NCBI RefSeq assembly: GCF_020618475.1
Contig: NZ_CP085341.1
Span: 1 to 64,000 of the forward strand
Direction: 5' to 3'
DNA from: Haladaptatus halobius
Lineage (GTDB): Archaea > Halobacteriota > Halobacteria > Halobacteriales > Haladaptataceae
Length of the DNA: 64,000 nt
The notes below the pieces were generated by a model. It did not search any database. It saw nothing but the letters and a program-made list of their open reading frames with translations, and was not told the DNA's origin. Shown one piece after another: positions 35,035-43,890 of this stretch; within the stretch, counting starts at the first letter, position 1, and each line of letters starts with the position of its first letter. A program made the position numbers and the translations under genes.

Positions 35035-36495
35035 ATGACAAAAAGCAAGCAATCAGATAGTGATTTAAGCGATGAGCCGGAGAACCTTCGACAAAGATCG
35101 TTAAAAAGAAGAACAATTCTCTCGGGGTTGATAGCCACAGTAGGCGTATCGAGTCTCGCCAGCGCACAACAAACAACGACAGAACAAGGCCAAACAACAA
35201 CTACCTAAGGTGGGGGTGGAAATCAGCAATCGTTAGTTCAAGCAGCCCAGCAGGGTGCTCAACAAGGTGTCGACAGTGTCGAAGATTCGTTATCGGAGGA
35301 CGAGCGGCAAGCGATTGTCGAGGGTGCTACCCAGGGTGCAATCCAAGGTGCTGTCAATCAGAACGTTAACGTCAATGTCGTACAGAATGCTGCGTTCGGC
35401 GCAGCCCAGGGTGCAGCTCAAGGGACGGTCAACCAGAATGCCAATGTCAACGTTCTCCAAAACGCCGCATTCGGCGCCGCCCAGGGCGCAATCAATCAGA
35501 ACGCCAACGTCAATGTCGTCCAGAATGCTGCATCCGGCGGTGCTCAAGGGGCAGTCCAAGGGGCTGTAGCAAATCAAAATGCGAATGTAAATGTTGTCCA
35601 AAATGCTGCCTTTGGTGCTGCGCAGGGATGTGCTCAAGCAGGCGTAATTAACCAGAACGTCAACGACAACGTTCTTCAGAACGCAGCATTAGGTGCGGCG
35701 CAAGGCGCAGTCAACCAAAATGCGAACGTCAATGTCGTGCAAAACGCTGCGTCTAGTGCAGCCCAGGGTGCGGTGCAGGGGGCTGTAACGAACCAGAACG
35801 CCAATGTCAACGTCATCCAAAATGCCGCGTTTGGCGCTGCCCAAGGTGGCGTTCGGGCTGGTGCAGCAAATCAAAACGTCAATATCAACGTTCTGCAAAA
35901 CGCTGTGGCCGGCGCAGCCCAGGGCGCGTTGCAGCTAAACCAGAACGTCAATATTAATGTAATCCAAAATGCCGCGCTTGGTGCCGCCCAAGGTGCAATT
36001 CAGGGCGCTGTGAACCAGAACGTCAACATCAACGTCATTCTGAATGCGGCCGCTGGTGCCGCTCAAGGCGCAGTCCAAGCTGGTGCCGTCAACCAGAATG
36101 TTAACATCAACGTCATCCTCAACGCCGCACTCGGTGCTTCCCAGGGAGCGATCAACGCAGCAGCGGGTGCTCAAGACGTCTCGCCCCAAGAGGTCCAAGC
36201 CGCAGCACTGGGTGGGGCAACAGGCGCTGTTGAATTCGCCGCGGTGAACCAGAACGTCAACATCAACGTCATCCAGAACGCTGCAGCAGACGGTGCTCAG
36301 CAAGGAGTACAAGCAGCAGCCACAGGTGCATCTCCCGAGGAAATTCAACAAGCGGCTGAGCAAGCAGCACAAGAAGATCAGGTCGACGGTACTCAACAAC
36401 CTGGTGAAGAAACCCAAGAACCAACGGCAGAACCAGAGCCAACAGCGGAACCAGAGCCAGAGCCAACTGCAGCACCGGACAATTCGAGCGCATAA
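35035..36495 (+). pseudogene. Exported Asn/Gln-rich 12-repeat (amyloid-like) protein with in-frame TAA
   Basis: One frame of 487 codons starts with MTKSKQSDSDLSDEPENLRQ, and a Tat-like signal follows (KRRTILSGLIATVGVSSLAS). A TAA at 35206-35208 (codon 58) lies in a Thr/Gly linker. Then twelve repeats of NQNxNxNVxQNAAxGAAQGA run at 21-26-residue spacing from about residue 105 to 410; one has a 26-residue insertion. The end is Glu/Pro-rich (EPTAEPEPTAEPEPEPTAAP). Alternating Asn strands followed by small-residue turns suggest a beta-solenoid or functional amyloid, comparable in style, not homology, to curli. If the stop is real the exported product is lost; the repeats remain clean, so the lesion is recent. 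Confidence 0.75.
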
Positions 36496-36540
36496 ATGGC
36501 CTAAAGCGGCAATACACCAAACTGCAATTTTTCGTTGAAT

Positions 36541-36717
36541 TATGGTGCTGACCTTGAATTGATAGACGTAGAAGTATCAACCGATGATCATTGAATCGCG
36601 TTGTCTATCGATGGCCGGATCGACAATATCGATGATGAACTCATGGACATCTTCAGTGACACAACGCTGCGACCGGTGGCAATCACGTTTGAGGCCGACG
36701 ATATCGATGCGGAGTAG
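36541..36717 (+). pseudogene. Remnant of a 65-aa hypothetical protein family
   Basis: The frame reads YGADLELIDVEVSTDDH, TGA at 36592-36594, then IALSIDGRIDNIDDELMDIF, SDTTLRPVAITFEADDIDAE. It aligns over its full length with the intact protein at 22452-22649 (LTDIGVSTTDEMISFSIDGR). No start codon is kept. Confidence 0.6.
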
Positions 36718-36731
36718 CTGCGTCGATAGAG

Positions 36732-37046
36732 CTACTCACGTTCGTCGTCGAGTGGATCAAGTTCGATCATGCCATCGCTGGTAACCGTCACGTGATACCC
36801 AGCATACGAGAATGTGACCTGACCGTCTGATCGTGTGTCACCCTGAGTAGTCGGTGCAAAGAGACGATCCAATGCGTCTGGATCGACAATCGCATAGAGC
36901 GGTTCAAGGTCATCGGGCGAGCTATCGGCGGCGTCGGTGATTGCGGTCACAACCCGCTCAGTGAGTGATGTGGAGTAAGGAGTCGGTGACTGATGCGAGT
37001 TGTCTCGGTGATTGTCCCGGCCGATTGGAGAATCCTCGCCGCTCAT
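36732..37046 (-). CDS. HalOD1 domain protein
   Basis: The 104-residue protein has a polar N-terminal tail, then LTERVVTAITDAADSSPDDL, EPLYAIVDPDALDRLFAPTT and VTFSYAGYHVTVTSDGMIEL. It resembles the proteins at 39648 and 40158 most, so these arose by duplication within this island. ATG 37046 chosen by comparison. Confidence 0.88.
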   Translation of the reverse strand: MSGEDSPIGRDNHRDNSHQSPTPYSTSLTERVVTAITDAADSSPDDLEPLYAIVDPDALDRLFAPTTQGDTRSDGQVTFSYAGYHVTVTSDGMIELDPLDDERE

Positions 37047-37246
37047 AGTTGCTCTGCCGTATGTTCGCAATGAGCATAAATCTAGTGTGAGAAAGTGAGT
37101 GAACGCGTTCGTAACTGTAGTCCCCATCCTCACTCCCGTCTCCGTCATCTTCACCGAACATATCGTCCATATGACTCCCCAGCACAGTCACTGCCGTTTA
37201 TGACAGTAACTGGGAGTTGTCTGTCCCCATCGAAAGCGAGTCGCGA

Positions 37247-37741
37247 TTAGTCGTCGCGCTCGTCGCTTTCGTCAAGCGCATGTGTGAAATAGAAGTGATT
37301 GAACGGCTGGACGCGCCGCTGGCGCATGAGCTCCGAACTGTCGATCGTTAACCCGAGCTCGTGCAATGCGTCCGTAATGCGCGTGATATCTGCCATGCTC
37401 GTCCCCACGACTTCCACATGGATATTCCGACGGCCAGTGAGCATCTCGCGGACATCGACGACGCCCTGCACGTCAAGTGCTTTTTCGACGAATGCAGCGC
37501 GTTCAACTGCCGGGGCGGTGCACACGAACAACACGTGGAGTGGGAGGTTCGCTGCCTCGTAGTCGATTTCGGGATGGTAGCCCTGAATGATCCCGTCAGT
37601 TTCGAGTTGCTCGATGCGGTTGCGAACGGTACTGGGTGAGACACCGACGGTCTCACCGATGTCTTGGGCGGTCGTATGCCGCGCATCTCGTTGGAGGCGA
37701 TAAAGGATACCGCGATCCACGTTGTCAAGCGCTCGGCTCAT
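37247..37741 (-). CDS. Lrp/AsnC family transcriptional regulator
   Basis: The 164-residue protein has an N-terminal winged helix (LDNVDRGILYRLQRDARHTT, DIGETVGVSPSTVRNRIEQL) and a RAM ligand-binding domain (LPLHVLFVCTAPAVERAAFV, VVDVREMLTGRRNIHVEVVG). Such proteins sense amino acids and control metabolism genes. It starts at 37741, as MSRALDNVDRG is the usual opening. It stands alone. Confidence 0.9.
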   Translation of the reverse strand: MSRALDNVDRGILYRLQRDARHTTAQDIGETVGVSPSTVRNRIEQLETDGIIQGYHPEIDYEAANLPLHVLFVCTAPAVERAAFVEKALDVQGVVDVREMLTGRRNIHVEVVGTSMADITRITDALHELGLTIDSSELMRQRRVQPFNHFYFTHALDESDERDD

Positions 37742-37970
37742 ACTGAAGATGTAGCGCACTGGCCAATTGACTGTTTCTCCAGTGATATCCCTGACAGAGC
37801 GTTGCCTCCAGAAGTGTCGATTCGTCGTCTGCAGTCCTCCGTGGGTCGATCCAGGAGACGTGACTCTTCAACACATACTGTACAACGAGGTGTCACTCAC
37901 TTCCTCACACGACTAGATTCCGTGAAATTGAGCGGTATTTATGGACATATAGATATTATTAACTATAATT

Positions 37971-38282
37971 ATGCTCAGTAAACAGTTAGCTGTGCTGTCA
38001 AGCGTCCACAGACGACAATTGCTCGTCGCTTTAGCACAGAGTAACCCCCAACACGACCAGACAAGTGCTTCCGGTGCATCGGAGACGACCAGCGACGAAC
38101 ACGATCAGGCGATCGCCATGCAACACGTGCATCTTCCCGTGTTAGCGGATCATGGGTTCATCGACTGGGAGCAAGAGACACAGACCGTAACGAAGGGCCC
38201 GCAGTTCGACGAAATTGAGCCATTACTCACAGCAGTGGGTGAGCATCAAGAGGTGCTTTCCGATGGGGGCGTCCCCGACTAA
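37971..38282 (+). CDS. ArsR-like wHTH protein (DUF7344-related)
   Basis: The 103-residue product has LSSVHRRQLLVALAQSNPQH, MQHVHLPVLADHGFIDWEQE and TVTKGPQFDEIEPLLTAVGE. It is a distinct subgroup from the LEALL-ending DUF7344 proteins. The remnant at 12220-12435 belongs to this subgroup. It is divergent from the Lrp gene across 230 bp. Confidence 0.8.
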   Translation: MLSKQLAVLSSVHRRQLLVALAQSNPQHDQTSASGASETTSDEHDQAIAMQHVHLPVLADHGFIDWEQETQTVTKGPQFDEIEPLLTAVGEHQEVLSDGGVPD

Positions 38283-38795
38283 GCGATCGTGATCGAAAAC
38301 TACCATGAATGTGGCAGCTTCGGCACGGAGCGACGATTGGTTGGGACCCTTTCGGCTCCGTGCCATTGAACGCTTCGTGCTACCCCAGTATAACCCTACT
38401 GTGATTATCTGAGTGAATAATCGAATATATGACAAACCGACCCACTGATACGTGGTCGCCGAGGGTGATGGTTCAGTGACGCCAGTCGCAGTACTCTCGT
38501 CGCACCAGCAGAGTATGGCCTGTACTGTCCCTTGTTAAAACCAGTATTTTGAACTAGTATTCTGTGTTTTCCGGATTTGTATACTGCGATTTCCTGAATT
38601 GACAGCGAGTTATGTGGGGAATCAGCAAGCTATTAGAAACGGTACGCGTGTGATTCATGGTGACTGAGCCGCTTCGAACAGATATGAACAAGAGTCCTGC
38701 CAGTCGCTCTCGATCAGCTGGACAGGAACTGACTTGTGAGCGGCGACACAACACCACAGATAGCACCGGAACCCCCGGTCGCATGGTTGGGACCC
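38283..38795. other. Intergenic, no gene seen
   Basis: About 510 bp upstream of the TrmB-type gene. The frames on both strands are short and not coding-like. Nothing recognised. Confidence 0.4.
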
Positions 38796-39629
38796 ATGAA
38801 CGACTTAACTAACCACCAACAAGCGGTCGAATTGCTCCAGCAACTCGGATTGAAAGAGTACGAAGCAAAGTGTCTTGTGGCATTATCACGCCTCCCGAAA
38901 GGCACCGCCAGGGAAATCAGCGAGTCTTCCGACGTACCGCGCACGCGCGTCTACGATGCGATCAGAGTGCTCGAAACCAAAGGCCTTGTCGAAATTCAGC
39001 ACTCGAACCCCCAGCAGTTCCGGGCCGTTCCAATCGAGGAGGCCGCCAAAACACTGCGCCAAGAGTACGAGTCACGGACGGACACACTCGTCGAGGCAAT
39101 GGAGAACATTGAACCAACAGTGCCGGCCAGTGATGAGGAAATCACCCACGAAGTGTGGGCACTGTCGGGGGTCACGCCGATTGCGAATCGGACAGGGCAA
39201 CTTATCGATGCTGCCGGCCAGGAGATCGTGCTTATCATCGGGCGGGAAGAGGTCGTCACAGAGGAGTTACTCGAGCAGCTCCAAACAGCACAGAACACAG
39301 GCCTGAGCGTCCTCATTGGCACAGCGACTGACCAGTTACGCGAGGAAATTCACGCAGCACTGCCTGAGGCCGAGGTCTTCGTCTCGGGGTTGGAGTGGCT
39401 GAATGGGTCACCAAGCGCTCGCACTGACGAGACAACAATTAGTCGATTGCTGCTGATTGATCAGAATACAATTCTGGTCAGTTCGGTGCAGGAGACGGAG
39501 ACTGGTGCAATTGACACCGAGAAAGCAGTGTTTGGTCGAGGTTTCGACAATGGGATTGTGGTGATTGCCCGGCGATTGATGGCGTCCGGTTTGCGTCCAG
39601 CTGCTGATCCTGATGTGCCCGACGAATAA
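38796..39629 (+). CDS. TrmB family transcriptional regulator
   Basis: TrmB-type regulators bind sugars or other metabolites through a PLD-like domain. The 277-residue protein has an N-terminal winged helix (AVELLQQLGLKEYEAKCLVA, TAREISESSDVPRTRVYDAI), a coiled segment, and a C-terminal domain (EVWALSGVTPIANRTGQLID, EIVLIIGREEVVTEELLEQL, TISRLLLIDQNTILVSSVQE). I use the ATG 38796 (MNDLTNHQQAVELLQ). It is convergent with the HalOD1 gene at 39648, with 18 nt between stops. Confidence 0.88.
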   Translation: MNDLTNHQQAVELLQQLGLKEYEAKCLVALSRLPKGTAREISESSDVPRTRVYDAIRVLETKGLVEIQHSNPQQFRAVPIEEAAKTLRQEYESRTDTLVEAMENIEPTVPASDEEITHEVWALSGVTPIANRTGQLIDAAGQEIVLIIGREEVVTEELLEQLQTAQNTGLSVLIGTATDQLREEIHAALPEAEVFVSGLEWLNGSPSARTDETTISRLLLIDQNTILVSSVQETETGAIDTEKAVFGRGFDNGIVVIARRLMASGLRPAADPDVPDE

Positions 39630-39647
39630 CGTGTGTGAAACGGCCAC

Positions 39648-39956
39648 CTACTCCCGGTGTTCGTCGAGCGGATCAACATCGATTCTGACGGCAGGACGAT
39701 CGCTGGTGACTGTCACAGAATACCCAGCGTACGTGAACGTGACTTGGCCACCGGGTCGGTCACTCCCATCAGTGCGCGGCACAAACAGTGCATCGAGTGC
39801 ATCGGGATCGATCGTTTCATAGAGCGGCTCGAGATCGTCGCTGGCGATCTCCGCCCGCGCAGCGATCCTCTCTACGAGTTTAGTCGATGGTGATGGTTCA
39901 GTGTGCCACGCTGGTTGTGAGCCGCTGTCGTCTCGTGAGAAGTTCTCTGATCCCAT
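39648..39956 (-). CDS. HalOD1 domain protein
   Basis: The 102-residue product has KLVERIAARAEIASDDLEPL, YETIDPDALDALFVPRTDGS and VTFTYAGYSVTVTSDRPAVR. The end (DPLDEHRE) is almost the same as in 36732-37046 (DPLDDERE), showing close relationship. Confidence 0.88.
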   Translation of the reverse strand: MGSENFSRDDSGSQPAWHTEPSPSTKLVERIAARAEIASDDLEPLYETIDPDALDALFVPRTDGSDRPGGQVTFTYAGYSVTVTSDRPAVRIDVDPLDEHRE

Positions 39957-40157
39957 TTGTGTAGTCTTCTCCCGCAGTCGCTGTCAGCTACTGTGTTAAT
40001 AGTAATAGTTCCTCTGATCGATTATTTCATGAGAAATATAGAATAATATATTTCTTCTCACAACAACTGCCAATTACTGAGAACCATGCTGTCACCCATT
40101 TTCTCACACATGAGTTAAGAGCGTCAAAGTACTACTCGAGATACTGGAGCATTCGCC

Positions 40158-40460
40158 ATGACTGCGCCCACCACCACACCAGCGAGCCCTCGTCGCCATG
40201 ACGCATCACAACAGCCACTCACTGAACAGATTGTCACGGCGATCACCGATGCAGCCGACACCTCGCATCGTGAACTCCCGCCGCTCTACGAGGTCATCGA
40301 TCCCGATGCGTTGGATCGCCTCTTCACACCAATCTATGAGGGAGCCACACGATCAAACGTCCGAGTGAGATTTGCGTATGCCGGCTACGAGGTTGTCGTT
40401 CACAGTTCGGGCGACGTGACAGTAAGTCCACTCGACGCGGCTGGTGACCAGCACGAGTAA
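40158..40460 (+). CDS. HalOD1 domain protein
   Basis: The 100-residue protein shows TEQIVTAITDAADTSHRELP, PLYEVIDPDALDRLFTPIYE and VRFAYAGYEVVVHSSGDVTV. It is divergent from the HalOD1 gene at 39648, with 200 bp of AT-rich DNA between them, and convergent with the DUF7344 gene at 40515. Confidence 0.88.
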   Translation: MTAPTTTPASPRRHDASQQPLTEQIVTAITDAADTSHRELPPLYEVIDPDALDRLFTPIYEGATRSNVRVRFAYAGYEVVVHSSGDVTVSPLDAAGDQHE

Positions 40461-40514
40461 GCCAGTTGGTCGGGCACATTCCCTTCGCCGCCAGACGGGG
40501 TGCGAGTAGCTTCG

Positions 40515-40853
40515 TCAGGCGTCGTAGGTGGCGGCAACCGCGAGAATGGCTTCAAGGAGCGGCTCATCCTGATACTGCACGATCTCGTCGTGCTGATCAT
40601 ACTCGATGACGCCAGTGTCGACGAGTTTCGGCACGTGCGTGTGGACAAGCGCGATCCGTGCGTGGTTGGGGTTAGGAACCGCCTCAATCTCCGCATGGAC
40701 GTGCGCAGCAAGCTCGTCGACTGCGGCGATGTCCGTTTCCTGGTCACTCAAGTACTGCAGGATGGTGCGTCGCTGAGTGTCAACGAGTAGATCGCAGGCG
40801 GTTTCAAGTGAACTGATTGGATTCGATGTGTGATCGGTGTCGAGTGATGTCAT
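40515..40853 (-). CDS. DUF7344 winged-helix regulator
   Basis: The 112-residue product has LETACDLLVDTQRRTILQYL, AAVDELAAHVHAEIEAVPNP, IALVHTHVPKLVDTGVIEYD and EIVQYQDEPLLEAILAVAA. ATG 40853 chosen because the upstream codons are not family-like. Upstream lies repeat copy f with its 26-bp palindrome (41137-41162), about 285 bp away. Confidence 0.86.
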   Translation of the reverse strand: MTSLDTDHTSNPISSLETACDLLVDTQRRTILQYLSDQETDIAAVDELAAHVHAEIEAVPNPNHARIALVHTHVPKLVDTGVIEYDQHDEIVQYQDEPLLEAILAVAATYDA

Positions 40854-41113
40854 CAGTGGCTCCGGGACTATCATGGGAGGTAGTGCCACCAGGGATCATC
40901 CACTCCATGGTCGCGTTGTCTCTCCATGAAGGGGTTACTCCCGTGGTGAAGCGATGCTAGCCATTCCCATGGAATACGATAACGTGAGACAAAGGTTTTG
41001 TCCCGTCTTCACCGACACAAGTTGATCGTTGACAGAAGATTCTCGATGGAGAGTTTTCTAGAAATACATCGCACTGAGACAGAATCGACGAAGTAGAGTG
41101 TGTGCATAGTTTC

Positions 41114-41162
41114 TGGTGACCCTCCCGGGGAGGTTGCACTGCCGCTTATATAAGCGGCAGTG
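41114..41162 (+). repeat. Dispersed CACTTCCGCTTA element, copy f, with perfect palindrome
   Basis: GGTGACCCTCCCGGGGAGG is followed by a perfect 26-bp palindrome at 41137-41162 (half CACTGCCGCTTAT and its complement). The half site is the element end with one base changed (ACTGCC for ACTTCC). In other copies only one arm exists. Confidence 0.6.
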
Positions 41163-41238
41163 AGTACCACACATTCGGAATCGTACGCGTCTCTATCAAT
41201 CCTCAGCCGATATTCGAGAAGAGAATGGGTGTGAGTTC

Positions 41239-41619
41239 CTATTGCTGATCGGCGTCGTTTTCGTTAGTTGCATGCTTGTTGTCATCGACAAGAACCTCAA
41301 CGTCGAGAATTGTGAGTGGGATCCCGTCCAATTGTTTCCCGATTTCCGCGAGTGCGATTCGCGAGGCGTGTTCTTTCTCTTCGGCATTGAAGACCGTCAG
41401 TTCGAGTTCTAGTGCAACGAGGGCGTCACCTGCTGCCAGGAACGCAGGAGCCAGTGGTTCACCGGATGGTGATGTCCGTGACCCGGGGGTGATCTCGACG
41501 TAGTTAAGATCAGGATTTAGCAGTTCGCCAGTTTTGGCGATGGCAATCCGGAGAGCCTCGTCCGCCGTGTCGACAGTATACACTTGGATCGCGGCTTCAA
41601 CGGTTACCTGGCAGTCCAT
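41239..41619 (-). CDS. UPF0212 (DUF555) family protein lacking its Cys motif
   Basis: The 126-residue protein matches archaeal UPF0212: EAAIQVYTVDTADEALRIAI, LLNPDLNYVEITPG, ALVALELELTVFNAEEKEHA, SRIALAEIGKQLDGIPLTIL. Family members have a CPxCG motif after the VEI strand; here it reads RTSPSGEP, with both cysteines lost. Function of the family is unknown. Start set at MDCQVTVEAA. Confidence 0.75.
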   Translation of the reverse strand: MDCQVTVEAAIQVYTVDTADEALRIAIAKTGELLNPDLNYVEITPGSRTSPSGEPLAPAFLAAGDALVALELELTVFNAEEKEHASRIALAEIGKQLDGIPLTILDVEVLVDDNKHATNENDADQQ

Positions 41620-41855
41620 CGAGAGAACACTTGGATGAGGAACGGGAAGTACCTTTGCTGGATCTCCATCGTGAGGGAAGTCGCTGATCCCTCCAGTCAC
41701 GCATTCGTATCACAGAGAGTTGTGCCACGATCTGTGACAGGGCAGCAGCACAGTGGAAATACGACCGGAAGTGTGACTGGATGTGAGGGCCGTCGATACG
41801 ATGGCTACTAGTTGCGGGTGGCAACCACTCGGCGCTTCGATACCACATGCTGCCG

Positions 41856-42818
41856 TCAGTCGATGCCCAGCGCGTCGAGTTGTTCTTGATAGCGGTTACG
41901 GATGGTGACGTCGGTGACCTGGGCAACTTCAGCGACCTCACGCTGTGTTTGTTTTTCATTGCACAGCAGTGAGGCGGCGTAGATCGCTGCGGCGGCGTAG
42001 CCAATGGGTGATTTACCCGATAACAACCCCTGTGCACTCGATGTTTCAATCACTTCGGTGGCTTTTGCTTGGACGGCGTCACTGGTTCCGAGTTCCGAAC
42101 AGAACCGAGGAACGTACTGTTTCGGGTTCACCGGTTCGATCTCGAGACTGAGTTCTCGCGCAACATAAATGTAGGTTCGTCCGATTTCTTTGCGTTCAAC
42201 TCGCGACACATCCGAGACTTCCGCAAGACTGCGGGGAATATTCTCGCTGCGACACGCCGCATATAAGCAACTTGTCGCAACACCTTCGATCGATCGGCCT
42301 TGAATCAGGTCTTCATCCAGTGCACGGCGGTACATCACACAGGCAATTTCGCGAACCGAGCGCGGGATGCCGAGTGCGCTTGCCATCCGGTCGATCTCAC
42401 TGAGCGCGAACTTAAGATTCCGCTCGTCTGCGTCCTTCGTCCGAATGCGCTCTTGCCACGTGCGCAGTCGATGCATCTGCCTGCGTTTTTTAGAAGAGAG
42501 AGAGCGGCCGTAGGCATCTTTATCCTTCCAGTCAATGGTCGTCGTCAATCCTTTGTCGTGCATCGTCTGTGTAGTTGGGGCGCCCACCCGAGACTTCTGT
42601 TGGCGTTCTTGATGAGTGAAGGCACGCCATTCGGGCCCATGGTCAACGATCTCTTCCTCAATAACTAAGCCACATCGCTCACAGACAGTCTCACTACCGT
42701 CTGCACTCGTGATAAGGGTCTGCGATTCGCACTCAGGACAGCTCTGGACGCCCTCTTGTTCATCGGCAGTGCGTTCCGTCTCGGTGTCGCGTTCTTGCCG
42801 ACGAATAAGACGTGTCAT
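41856..42818 (-). CDS. tfb: Transcription initiation factor IIB (TFB)
   Basis: The 320-residue protein has an N-terminal zinc ribbon (CPEC at 27-30, CERCG at 46-49), B-reader/linker sequence (HGPEWRAFTHQERQQKSRVG) and two cyclin folds (ALSEIDRMASALGIPRSVRE; VPRFCSELGTSDAVQAKATE). The C-terminus is full (RNRYQEQLDALGID), unlike the clipped copy at 7153. Haloarchaea use several TFBs with different TBPs to redirect transcription, so this locus could carry global effects. A dispersed repeat copy (g) lies about 175 bp upstream. Confidence 0.95.
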   Translation of the reverse strand: MTRLIRRQERDTETERTADEQEGVQSCPECESQTLITSADGSETVCERCGLVIEEEIVDHGPEWRAFTHQERQQKSRVGAPTTQTMHDKGLTTTIDWKDKDAYGRSLSSKKRRQMHRLRTWQERIRTKDADERNLKFALSEIDRMASALGIPRSVREIACVMYRRALDEDLIQGRSIEGVATSCLYAACRSENIPRSLAEVSDVSRVERKEIGRTYIYVARELSLEIEPVNPKQYVPRFCSELGTSDAVQAKATEVIETSSAQGLLSGKSPIGYAAAAIYAASLLCNEKQTQREVAEVAQVTDVTIRNRYQEQLDALGID

Positions 42819-42992
42819 TCGTTAACAATTGGTGGTTCGAAGCGGTTAAGTTCTCTGCCTGTTGCGCTGGTAGCCCTATTGAGGTCGACGTCGATCTGTC
42901 TCTCCTTTGACCGCGGATTTCACACTGATTTGTTCATGGAACTGGGACAACTGCATAATCGCCAACTTTCGGTGGTGACCCAGCCGCTCGCT

Positions 42993-43053
42993 GGGAGATG
43001 CGGATTTTTGCTCTCCCGAGGGCGTGGTGATGGACATTTTCACTTCCGCTTAC
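42993..43053 (+). repeat. Dispersed CACTTCCGCTTA element, copy g
   Basis: The stem GGGAGA (42993-42998) and TCTCCC (43012-43017) is followed by GAGGGCGTGGTGATGGACAT and TTCACTTCCGCTTAC. It corresponds to copy c with a changed but still paired stem. It lies on the promoter side of tfb. Confidence 0.55.
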
Positions 43054-43252
43054 GGAGTTAAGAAGATGCCACGAATGTTCTATAGCTTTCGTCGGGGATA
43101 CCGGGGATTCTTCACTGCTGCTTATGATCTAAACAGTAGTACACGTTGTGGAGAGAGTATTCGAACGGGATGGTTGGTAAGGGGGTTTAACCGGCTCTTG
43201 CTATTGATAAGTAGTTTATACTTATTTCCCATCCAATGGATACTTTGATGGC

Positions 43253-43480
43253 ATGACGGAACATCGGGCGACCGAGATCGCCTCAGAAGCTATTTTGTTA
43301 GTAAATAAGGAAGATGCTTTCAGGCTCCCAGAGCTAAAAGAGAACCTCGAGTTCGACGAGGAGCCCTCCAATAGTATGATCCGGGCCGTATTACGCCAAC
43401 TCGAGGAAGGTGATTGGCTTGAACGTGACCACCCAGAGGGTCGCATTTGGTATGCGAGCGACAATATTGAAAATCTATAA
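43253..43480 (+). CDS. Small winged-helix-like protein (75 aa)
   Basis: MTEHRATEIASEAILLVNKE, DAFRLPELKENLEFDEEP and MIRAVLRQLEEGDWLERDHP then EGRIWYASDNIENL look like a minimal wHTH: three helices and a wing. It is a tandem paralogue of 43663-43890, 180 bp away. No nearby partner gene. Function unknown; probably DNA-binding. Confidence 0.7.
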   Translation: MTEHRATEIASEAILLVNKEDAFRLPELKENLEFDEEPSNSMIRAVLRQLEEGDWLERDHPEGRIWYASDNIENL

Positions 43481-43662
43481 ATTGAATTCTTACTTCTCTC
43501 TTATAGAGTAATATCTTCTATCTTATCGATCTTTTTCGGCTTTTCTCCTATTTTAAGTCTTGATTATGGTATATTTCTCAAATGAAGAGAATTGGGTCGG
43601 TTTTAAGACGACAGATTCGAATGGTTATTAGGGTCTCTCCACCAACTTTGAAATAGATCACT

Positions 43663-43890
43663 GTGGTGGAACACCGAGCAGTCTCTATCGCCTCTGAGGC
43701 TCTTCTCCTTGCACGTGAACAGGGCCACTTCCGGCTCTCTGAACTCAAAGCTCGCTTATCGAGTTCGTTTGAAGACCCACCCTCTGAAAGTCTTATTCGA
43801 GCGGTGTTGCGCCAACTCGAAGCCGCTGACTGGCTCAAACGCGAACATCCACAAGGACGTGTTTGGCACGCCGGCCGGCATTTGAAATAG
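43663..43890 (+). CDS. Small winged-helix-like protein (75 aa), tandem paralogue
   Basis: The product begins VEHRAVSIASEALLLAREQG, has HFRLSELKARLSSSFEDPPS and ends IRAVLRQLEAADWLKREHPQ then GRVWHAGRHLK. It is about half identical to the previous gene, with the same length and wing (GRVWHA against GRIWYA). The start codon is GTG. Confidence 0.7.
   Translation: MVEHRAVSIASEALLLAREQGHFRLSELKARLSSSFEDPPSESLIRAVLRQLEAADWLKREHPQGRVWHAGRHLK

Noticed and set aside
35255-36495. Regular DNA repeats considered as a CRISPR array
   Set aside because: The repeats encode the NQNVNINV protein units in one frame, spacing varies in codon multiples, and there are no unique spacers or cas genes.
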